From: Asterias amurensis
Taxonomy: Eukaryota > Echinodermata > Asteroidea > Forcipulatida > Asteriidae
Direction of reading: 5' to 3'
DNA: 64,000 nucleotides
NCBI RefSeq assembly: GCF_032118995.1
Contig: NC_092656.1
Location: 12,824,261-12,888,260 of the forward strand
Position numbers and translations under genes: made by a program. Below are positions 56,121 to 64,000 of this stretch, one piece after another; the first letter of the stretch is position 1, and the number at the start of each line of letters is the position of its first letter. The notes under the pieces were generated by a model. The model was not told the DNA's origin. It ran no database searches and saw only the letters and a program-made list of their open reading frames with translations.

Positions 56121-58092
56121 TTATGTAGAGGTCGTAGATCCATCAGCCATGTTCGATCGCAGGTGTTCCTCAGCTCCAAGTAGCATCCTCCTCATTTCTG
56201 GCCACTTGGCCCTGTCGGACATTTCCAGGGCGTCAGAGATTACAACCCACTTGTAACCATCGTGCTCATTGGACAATTTAATGGGTGTATTCCAGTCTCT
56301 CAGCTGAGCCAGCCAATAGACAACCTCTTTAGTTCTGTTTCCCTTTGTCTGGTATCTAAGTGTCCAGGAGGTATCTTTGTATATGCTGAGATGTTCTTCT
56401 CGGAGGGCTGCTTCTTCAAATGTTTCTCTAATGGCAGCTTCATAGTTGGTTTCCCCCGCATCTACGTGACCTGTGGGTTAAAGGAAAGGTTCACAACTGA
56501 AATTAAATGATATTCTAATTGCTATAGACGGTGTAGTTTACAAAAGAGCCACAGAGCCTGGACTTCCTGCAGGCACGATTTGTACACAGCCTAATGGAAA
56601 AAACATAAAATCTTACATTTTATGGAGATTGCACTTACATGTACAAACTTTTGATATGATGAAAGGGGGCACATCTCAAAACTTGTCCAGCGTTTACTTT
56701 CATAATTCTTGGATTTGCTACACTACAGTGCGTGCGCGCCATTATGAGTGAACGGCGTGCAAAGCAAACGGACAGCGCGCACACGCACTGCAACATTGTA
56801 ACACCCCTTTTATAGAATGGTTCAGCCTAACAACAAAATAATGCGTTTGCAAAGCAATGCGACAGGTTCAAAATATGAACCTGGGAATTCGCTGCGGGAT
56901 CTAGGGTGGATTTCACAAAGAGTTAGGACTAGTCTTATCTCGAGTTAAGACCAGTTGCTCGTCCTAACTTAGGACTATCCATGCAATTTGTATATCTCCT
57001 AAGACCAGTCCTAAGTTAGGTCTAGTCCTATCTCTTTGTGAAATCGACCACTGGTAAGTTTTTGTCAATTTTTCTTCGAAATATTTCCTAAATGGTGTTT
57101 TGAGTATTATGGCAGGCTGCATTAGATATTGCGGATTAAGTTCGTACCCTCAGAATTTGTGTCATGATTTTTGAAAGTGGTAAAAATGGGGCAAATCTGG
57201 TGACTAGCTGTCGAAATTGTACGTGTTGGACCAGATCAACCGTTTCCGCTCGAAACAAACTCGTAACCCTCCGGCCTGGCGGCCGTCGGGAGGAGGGTTA
57301 AGTTATCGCAACTAAAGAGAATAGTGAAAAATCAATTAAATATGTTGCATTGCATTGATGCCAAAATAAACATTGAATAAAACATTCACTGAGCGATAAA
57401 CTCCAAACGCAAAGTTAGGTACTGTGCTACTTGTCTCTCCTTTCTTTAAAAACAAATGTAGTTAAGTGCGACCGATTATGACAAACTTTTTTGGGAAAAA
57501 AGGAGTACAGCCCCCAGCTGGGTCTTTAAGTAAACTAAGGTAGTCCATGAAGGAAGGAAAATTCAAGGAATCAATCAGGATTGGCATATTATAGGCCTAA
57601 AAGTTAAGTTTAGTTTTTAAAATGAGTTGGTTCTTTTTATAATATTACAAAAGGAAAAGTTTCCGTATGGCGCCACCACTTTTTCATTCGAAATAAAATA
57701 ATATAGTATCTAATTTACCTGATTGATATATCCCTTTTTGAAAAAATGAGTGAAAAAGTGGTGGCGCCATACGGAAAGTTATCCATTTGTTAGCTCAGGG
57801 TCACGGGTGAGCAGCCTTGGTTGGGACGAAATATAGTGGGTCAAAACTAGGGACTCGGCACACACTGTGAAATGTTAAACTGTCCGGAAAATGGGCAAGA
57901 CAAACTTGCTACTTTCCTGCGCAGCAGCAAGCTATGTAAACATACGATAGTTACGAACAAACCTTTTGGTGGCGACCAGTGTAACTTATGTTTCGGCTTT
58001 TTCAGCATCAGATACTCAATTTCTTGATGACATCGGCGGAAAACGAGTAGTCCGCCAGCTTTAACAATACCGACAGCCCGTGCCCTGTGCAT
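56121..58092 (-). CDS. NUDT2: NUDT2, bis(5'-nucleosyl)-tetraphosphatase (Nudix hydrolase), two exons
   Basis: Exons 57963-58092 and 56121-56470 on the minus strand, joined in phase across a 1.5-kb intron; 159 residues (human 147). The N-terminus MHRARAVGIVKAGGLLVFRR and HKLHWSPPKGHV match NUDT2. The Nudix box G-x5-E-x7-RE-x2-EE runs from G44 to L66 (GHVDAGETNYEAAIRETFEE, then AAL), so the usual Gly near the end is Ala65. Downstream, YWLAQLRDW and LSNEHDGYKWVVISDA fit the family. The enzyme hydrolyses Ap4A to AMP and ATP. The start at 58092 is the first in-frame ATG; upstream codons continue to a TTG but reach a stop before any ATG. A GC-rich stretch (GGGGGCGGGC near 58160) lies just upstream and may be the promoter. 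Confidence 0.93.
56905..57053. repeat. Family F palindromic MITE in NUDT2 intron
   Basis: GGTGGATTTCACAAAGAGTT to CTCTTTGTGAAATCGACC; very similar to copies at 41006 and 59553. Confidence 0.9.
57262..57316. repeat. Short inverted repeat 'GTAACCCTCC / GGAGGGTTAAGTTATCGCAA'
   Basis: CGTAACCCTCCGGCC is matched by GGGAGGAGGGTTAAG. The flank TTATCGCAACT matches sequences at 47172-47196 and 60533-60620, so this is a small repeat family. Confidence 0.55.
57465..57526. repeat. Isolated terminus of the foldback element family
   Basis: AAAAGGAGTACAGCCCCCAG, then CTGGGTCT, matches the right end of the foldback element (AAAAGGAGTACAGCGCCCCA...CTGGGTCT at 29244-29273); preceding bases resemble it more weakly. 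Confidence 0.6.
57658..57779. repeat. Short palindromic MITE (family H), copy 2
   Basis: TTTCCGTATGGCGCCACCAC at the left and GTGGTGGCGCCATACGGAAA at the right, about 120 bp, in the NUDT2 intron. Ends identical to copy 1 at 47001. Confidence 0.9.
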
Positions 58093-58389
58093 TATGAAAA
58101 CAAACGATGAAATGAAAAGTGTGATGACAATGGCGTTTTTATGTGGATATCCCCAAAAGGGGGCGGGCTTGCGCGCTCGAGCGCTTTCGCAACAGCCCAA
58201 GTAAGACTAATACCTATTCGCGAATAGGTCCGTCGTCTTTAACAAAAACATAAACAACAGCAGATGCAGCAACAACAATAAAACAATCATTATTATTATT
58301 ATTATAAATTTTTAATTTTTTGTTCCCCCAAAGAAGCGACGGTGGCTCAGGGAAATCTGTCCGTAGGCGACTCTCCAGCCCCCCACGAG

Positions 58390-59150
58390 AAAGAGGTTAT
58401 TTCACTAAAATAACTATAGCCAGAAGTCTTGTATTCCTATCTGGAGATAGAGAGCTAGCACACAAATTCGTCTAACAATTAGTTTTTTTTTTTTTTGTGT
58501 CATCATTTAATTTCTCGCAACTTCAATGACCAATTTAGCTCAAATTTTCATTGAAGTTGCGAGAAATTAAATTATGAGACAACAAAAAAACACCCTCACT
58601 GTTGGACGAATTTGTGTGCTCTCAGATAGGAATAAAATTATTTTAGTGAAAACAACCTCTTTCTCAAACTCAAAATTTATGCTACTTGAGGGAGCCGCTT
58701 ACAATATCCAATGCTCGTTATACCACGTTAGTTTTGTTTTGAGTAACTTCCAATAACCTTCCCCAAACGAAAGTTAGGGAGAAAGATGGTGAACAAAGTT
58801 CTTCTTCCTTAATTTCCAGAGTGCAGCCTTCACTGTGATTATAAAGGGAAGCCTGTGCAATGGTTGTCAAAGACCAGTCTGTCACTAGGTGTATCCCAAC
58901 ATCAGCATTACATTTGAGCTAATTATTGGTCATCGAGTTGCGAGAAAATGATGAGAGAAAAAACATCCTTGTTTGACGAATTTGTGAGTGCTTATGAATA
59001 TACAGACTTCTGGCTAGAAGTATTTTAATATTATTTTTTGAGAAATGACCTCTTTCTCAAATATCAGAGGGAGCCGTTTCTCACAATGTTTTATACTATC
59101 AACACCTCTTCAATGCTCGTCATGTCAATTACCAAACGTGTACCCTCTTG
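58390..59150. repeat. Remnants of TTAA-type MITEs (family B)
   Basis: Two or three overlapping pieces. An inverted pair (GTTTTTTTTTTTTTTTGTGTC, TTTAATTTCTCGCAACTTCA at 58480-58530 against its complement at 58551-58590) is followed by another piece at 58845-59150 with GTCACTAGGTGTATCCCAAC and GGGAGCCGTTTCTCACAATG. Confidence 0.6.
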
Positions 59151-59261
59151 CATTGGAAGGAAGAAGCTCTGCCTGCCAGTGAGAAACCCGGCACAGCGGC
59201 GGCGAGCCCCTTCAAGTTTTGCGATTTAAATGTGTTTGTTTACACGTCGATAACAACCGTT

Positions 59262-59400
59262 TTCATAACAACAAACGGGACCAATACCTTTACGTCCCAC
59301 CCGAAGGACGAAACAATGGAACACAGTGTCTTGAGTGGGACTCGAGCCCGGCCCACACTCTGCATCGATGAGAGAGAGACCGGGTTATCTCCATGATTAC
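59262..59400 (-). repeat. tRNA-derived SINE fragment
   Basis: AAACGGGACCAATACCTTTA, CCCGAAGGACGAAACAATGG and GGGACTCGAGCCCGGCCCAC match the head-proximal half of the SINE at 19545. Confidence 0.65.
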
Positions 59401-59428
59401 ACAGAGCTTGAGAAAGTTCGGTGCTCAC

Positions 59429-59521
59429 CTTGGCCATACACGACCTCCACAATTCAGCCTCATAATCTCTATCACCAGAGCAAAAAGTAGTGAGTAATAA
59501 AACAACTATAGATAACAGCAT
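59429..59521 (-). CDS. Candidate signal-peptide exon (31 codons)
   Basis: The minus-strand ATG at 59521 opens MLLSIVVLLLTTFCSG, a good signal peptide, followed by DRDYEAELWRSCMAK and a GTGAGC donor at a codon boundary. No continuing exon could be recognised between here and NUDT2. It may be the first exon of a small secreted protein, or chance. Confidence 0.25.
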
Positions 59522-59552
59522 AGAGCAAGTCTGTTTCTAAATTGTTTTTCAC

Positions 59553-59703
59553 CAGTGGTCGATTTCACAAAGAGTTAGGACTAGACCTAACTTAGGACTG
59601 GTCTCCTAGGAGATATACAAATTGCATGGATAGTCCTAAGTTAGGACGAGCAACTGGTCCTAACTCGAGATAAGACTAGTCCTAACTCTTTGTGAAATCC
59701 ACC
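59553..59703. repeat. Family F palindromic MITE
   Basis: GGTCGATTTCACAAAGAGTT to AACTCTTTGTGAAATCCACC, strongly palindromic. A three-unit tandem repeat of TTGACCGGCGCGGCCTCAAG type follows at 59740-59795. Confidence 0.9.
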
Positions 59704-59829
59704 GCAGGGTCATTCTATTCCCCAGGCACCATTCAATGCCGTTTGACCGGCGCGGCCTCAAGTTGACCGGCGGGGCCTCAAGTTGACCGGCTTGTGACTT
59801 TTTTCCCATTTACGAATGGCCAGCCCAGC

Positions 59830-60041
59830 TTGAACGTACACACGGCGGGCACGGAGTCGCGGGGGGCGCCGGGCCGGCCGGTCATCAACAAACGTCGGCG
59901 CAAGCTGATGTAGTTGTTTGTTGTGTATTGCTTTTCGGCAATGTGTGTACGGTTAGCTGTGTGGCGGGTCTATTCGAAACAAACAAAACCCGAATTTTAG
60001 ATGCCTGTGAATTTCCACTTCAGTGTATGCTTAGAGTCTGG
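59830..60041 (+). promoter_or_regulatory. CpG-rich region with a possible plus-strand first exon
   Basis: The segment 59835-59900 is very GC- and CpG-rich (GGGGGGCGCCGGGCCGGCCG). At 60001 an ATG opens a short frame (MPVNFHFSVCLESG) ending at a GTAAGT donor at 60042. This could be the promoter and first exon of a gene lying mostly right of the window; no second exon was found. Confidence 0.25.
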
Positions 60042-60689
60042 GTAAGTTCCATTTCAGACACGTATTCTTCATTGGTTTCCCAAGCACATAATTAATCAAA
60101 ATGTGTTCATTAAAATTTGCTGCTGTGGAGTGTGTGCTCGTTTGGTGCAGCTGCAGCGTACAATGTTTAATATGTGTGGCGTTTTGCCTACATTACAACG
60201 TGTGCATAATATTGTATACGGCGGCCTAAAAATACACAACAGTGTGTTGAGGATTGACAACACGATGAAACTCGAGTGTTACGTAAACAACACTATTCCA
60301 GCATAGCTTTATGATTCAACATAGTACATGTAGCATATGTTCCAGCGAGTTCAAATTGTAAGTGTTTGTTGCGCAGGCACTCCAGCAGGCAGGCCTGGAC
60401 TGGAGATTGTTTTGGTGGGTTGTAATTGTATGTACAGAAAGAAATGTTCATAATCATACTCCATTTTAATTTTTATTTCTCCGTGGTAAAGGTTCGTATA
60501 ATTTAAAAGACATAATTTTCTAAAAGCAAAATAGTTGCGATAACATATTCCTCCTTCCGATGGCGAAGCCGGAAGTCGGGAGGAGGTAGTTGCGATATAA
60601 CGTAACCCTCCTGCCGCAAACCAACAAAAGTTATGGTATCAAGTCAACAGTCTTAAATTGTCACTGAATTGGACAGCGCCATCATTTAT

Positions 60690-60980
60690 TTATCAGTTGG
60701 TGTACCTAAATTTATGCACAAAATAACTAACCTGTGAAAATGTGAACTCAATTGGTCGTCGAAGTTGCGAGATATTATAATGTAAGAAAACACACCTTGT
60801 CACACGAAGTTGTGTGCTTTCCGATGCAATCTAATTTTGAGGTCTCAAAATCGAATTCTTCGAAAATTAATTCTTTCTCAAAAACTATGTTTCTTCTACA
60901 TATCAACAGCTCTTCATTGCTCGTTACCAAGTAAGTTTTAATGCTAACAATTCTTTTGAGTATAATATCAATTAATTGCC
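60690..60980 (-). repeat. TTAA-type MITE (family A), decayed
   Basis: AACTCAATTGGTCGTCGAAG, CACGAAGTTGTGTGCTTTCC and CGTTACCAAGTAAGTTTTAA in family order; termini lost. Confidence 0.7.
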
Positions 60981-60982
60981 TA

Positions 60983-61371
60983 TAAAGGAACACGTTGCCT
61001 TGGATCGGACGAGTTGGTCAAAACAAAAGTGTTTGTAACTGTTTTTTATAAAATGCATATGGTTGGAAACATGTTTTAAAAGTAGAATACAATGATCCAC
61101 ACAAGTTTGCCTCGAAATTGCGTGGTTTTCCTTCTACTGTGCGAACTAACATGGTCGGCCATTTATGGGAGTCAAAATTTTGACCCCCATAAATGGCCGA
61201 CGTGTTAGTCGACGAGGTAAAAGGAAAACCACGCAATTTCCAGGCATGTTTGTGTGGATCATTGTGTTCTACTTTTACAACATCTTTCTACCCATATGCA
61301 TTTTATAAAAAACGGTTACAAACGCTTTTCAAAGACCAACTCGACCGATCCAAGGCAACGTGTTCCTTTAA
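60983..61371. repeat. Long palindromic MITE (family D), copy 4
   Basis: AAAGGAACACGTTGCCTTGG at the left and its complement followed by TTAA at the right. The arms are about 190 bp and nearly perfect around GGCCATTTATGGGAGTCA. Closely resembles the copy at 9942. Confidence 0.92.
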
Positions 61372-62437
61372 GTGAGTTATAATGAATTTTGATAACACAT
61401 CTTCAGAAAGGTAAACAGACACGACCCAATTTAACGTTGTCTGTCCATCTAAACCAGTGTTGAAGTAGGACTAACACCTACAGGTAACTGCTATAGTCCA
61501 AGTTCTTTGTCATAAACCATGACAACTTGGTCTAGTTTGTTAAAAAAAATTGTTGACAAATCTGTAATGCTCAATCAGTTAAAAAACTGGCCATTTCCAC
61601 TGCACCATTTAGTACAAAAACATGCTACACTTGTATGTTCACAACACCGTAGGCACCCATCGTAAGTTGTATTCACAAGTTTCAAACAATTATAAGCTCT
61701 GTTCATTTTACAGTCAAAATATCTCCTAAAGCTGTAAAGCACGCACAAATTGTGCTCAGCAGAATACGGTTACCTGCCAAAATGACTGGTATTTTGCTCA
61801 AAAATGTGTCTGGAAAGCAATTTGTTCAGCTATAGGCCGTTCTTGAAATTGAGCCCGTACCAAGAGAATGTCTGATGTACATAGTGCACTACAAATACTA
61901 CAATTGATCAGTTACTGAACAGAACTTCCCAAGTGCTTTGTGTACAGTGTAAACAATTGTGCTGATTGTGAATGGGGTATAGCTAAAATCAATACCTTTC
62001 CACAGACGATAATGTGAAGGATACATTATTGAAAACTTTATAATTTCAATCATTGAGTTGAATACCAACCCACACAGTGAACCATCAACGTTCACAATGT
62101 TTAGTTGTAAACAAATTGATTATTAAACAAAAATATCAATGTAATATGTACAGACAATATTTTGCTTTGGTTCGGAAGACAACATTAATGGTGGTTTGAA
62201 AATTATAGGCTAATAAATGTTCATTTTCAAGAAATGTCTTCAGTGAAATGGAAAATTACATTTAGCCAATTTTGTCCATACACATCACAGCTTTTCCATT
62301 AAAGTAACATTTAATTCTATATTATTTGTCCACTGGCAAGGTTAGCTAAAAGGTGCATATTTTATATAATGGCTGCTGTGGCACAAAATCAATTAAATTG
62401 GCAAGGTTCCCACACCATTTAACACAGTGTATTGCAG
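61372..62437. other. Intergenic; decayed family E piece
   Basis: No gene seen. AAGCACGCACAAATTGTGCTC and GGTTACCTGCCAAAATGACTG (about 61738-61785), then TTCTTGAAATTGAGCCCG (61843-61857), look like an old family E element. Confidence 0.4.
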
Positions 62438-62948
62438 TTAAAGGGATGCTGCAGCGAATACAAATAAAACAGTTAATTTTGCTGTCATTTATTTCTGATA
62501 TATGTATTGAACATCAATAAAATGTGTGTTGTTTATTCTCGACATATCTGACTTGCGTAATTTGCGAATAAGTCATGCCCCCCCCCTTGTGTGGATTGTT
62601 ACCGCCCCCCCTACCATTGACGTCGCATCGGGAATTCAAACATTATCGTCAGCAAAAAGAGTCTGGTCCCTAACTACACGCCCCTAGGTACCAGGCCACA
62701 CAGTGCACACGTCTCTATGCACACAGCCAGAGGGCCCGACGGCTCGGGTTACCGACATGACGTCACGTTTATGCAAATGAAGGCTCCCTTTTAGGGGCGG
62801 GGTGGGTTTCCCTAATCTCTTGAAAACCATTTTTAAAATACTTGTGCATTTAATAAAAAATATATCAAAATATTTCAGGTTTAAAAAGTCATGTTTAATC
62901 GTTTTAAAAATGAAAAAACAAAACAAAACTGCAGCCACCCTTTAAATA
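62438..62948. repeat. TTAA-ended transposon relic (family L)
   Basis: TTAA-AGGGATGCTGCAGCGAAT at the left and CTGCAGCCACCCT-TTAA at the right, about 510 bp. The centre is unusually GC-rich, with several short inverted stretches and CCCCCCCCC tracts. No transposase frame is seen; only one copy is present in this window. Confidence 0.7.
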
Positions 62949-64000
62949 CTTGTATGTACACAGTACATACTTTCGTTCAAATGTATGCAATAATTGTACA
63001 GCTGTTGTACTGTGGTAGCCTTTCAAAACAATGGCACACATAATACCATTGTCAGTGCCACTACTTTTTGTTGTCCCTGTATTGTGTTGGTCCCTCTAAA
63101 TGGTCAAGGCTATCCTTTGCTCCATGAACTTCAGTAGGCCTACAGTGTCTAGGGTATTGTTTATTTTGTTATCCTTAAAACTGATAGAAATTGAAACTTC
63201 ATGTAAATTCAATTGTCCTGTAGTTCCCAAAACAAACTAGACTCAAAACTGTCTGCTGTTTTTTTAGTTGAAAACATTCCTGTCTTATGACTAATCAAAT
63301 TCATTGAAACTTAACATTTAACATGTTTAAAGCAATCAGACAACACATGAGTGACAATACAGTTTTACTGATGGCTGCGCTGTCTATTCTTTCTATTTTG
63401 AAAAAAAAAAAAAAAACATGATTTAAATTTTTTTTTTTTAAGAATCAGTATAAAAGGGGGTATTTGAGGAATCTTCACAGGGCATATTGAGAGTACCTTC
63501 GGATGCCAGCAGACCATTTCCATGATCTATGGATTTCCTCGGCATGCTTTTTTCACCTGATCAGTAAAAGTGTTCCCCAAACACCTTGAAACTTATAACT
63601 CCAGAATCAAAAGCTCAGATTTCAGACTACAGTACCTTCTTTAACTTTAGACACTAATTTCAGACTACATGTACAATGTATGTCAACAATGACTCTCACC
63701 CTTGTTAACATTTAAAACTTTTAAAAACAACCTTGACACATCAAAATGGTGTAACACAAACACTCTGGGTTTTTGAAATTTTTGTTTTCCAAAAAAAATA
63801 AGCAGAGAGAAAAATATACTTCATACCAGGATAACCCTACTTCTCTTTAACAAAATGTTCAATTGAGTGTACGTGCAAACCATGAAACAATTCAACATCA
63901 AGTGAAGAAGAGTCTGGGATGTGTGCACAAAATTTCCAGTTGCCCACTTCTATGGAAACCTAAACATTCTGAACAATATGTAATGTATTCTGGTGTGGTG
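62949..64000. other. No gene or clear repeat seen
   Basis: AT-rich DNA with homopolymer A and T runs near 63400-63440. Frames are short and unconvincing. Confidence 0.5.

Noticed and set aside
58093-58200. Upstream extension of NUDT2 with a membrane-like segment (AIVITLFISSFVFI)
   Set aside because: The extension begins at TTG after a stop codon with no in-frame ATG, so it is 5' UTR; residues from 58092 fit NUDT2.
1-64000. Retrovirus-like, Polinton-like or CRISPR elements
   Set aside because: No long direct repeats with primer-binding sites, no capsid, envelope or integrase-like frames, and no regularly spaced short repeats with unique spacers were seen; the tandem arrays present are ordinary minisatellites.

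Overview
The window is animal nuclear DNA. It is AT-rich, with spliced genes (GT-AG introns of about 0.3 to 3.6 kb) embedded in a dense field of short inverted-repeat transposons (MITEs), tRNA-derived SINEs and minisatellites. The encoded proteins are bilaterian in type (RNF126/RNF115, ARL15, NDUFS4, NUDT2). The repeat style, with many TTAA-ended palindromic MITEs, tRNA-Leu/Ser-like SINEs and foldback elements, suggests a marine deuterostome, most likely an echinoderm such as a sea star. That assignment is inference; no database search was possible.

Layout. 1-3551 (minus): a candidate secreted-protein gene with a signal-peptide exon and one downstream exon, running off the left edge. 3552-15660: CpG-rich promoter-like DNA, then repeats and no convincing gene. 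15661-26692 (minus): a nine-exon RNF126/RNF115-type RING-H2 ubiquitin ligase, complete. 26693-29857: intergenic, holding a 1.56-kb foldback transposon flanked by an 11-bp direct repeat. 29858-34399 (plus): ARL15, six exons, first exon less certain. 34400-42351: intergenic repeats. 42352-46549 (minus): NDUFS4 of mitochondrial complex I, four exons, complete, with a striking palindromic array in intron 1. 46611-50565 (plus): a six-exon 170-residue coiled-coil protein that I do not recognise, sharing a 61-bp head-to-head gap with NDUFS4. 50566-56120: repeats, including a LINE 3' end and two minisatellites. 56121-58092 (minus): NUDT2, two exons, complete. 58093-64000: repeats plus two weak candidate first exons.

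The genes do not form a pathway: they act in protein quality control, small-GTPase signalling and magnesium transport, respiration, an unknown process, and dinucleotide-polyphosphate breakdown. The notable gene-order signal is the convergent ARL15-NDUFS4 pair, which from general knowledge is also adjacent and convergent at human 5q11.2. Gene models were assembled by eye from reading frame, splice signals, phase continuity and remembered family sequences. I saw no retroviral or Polinton-like element, no CRISPR array and no functional tRNA or rRNA gene.
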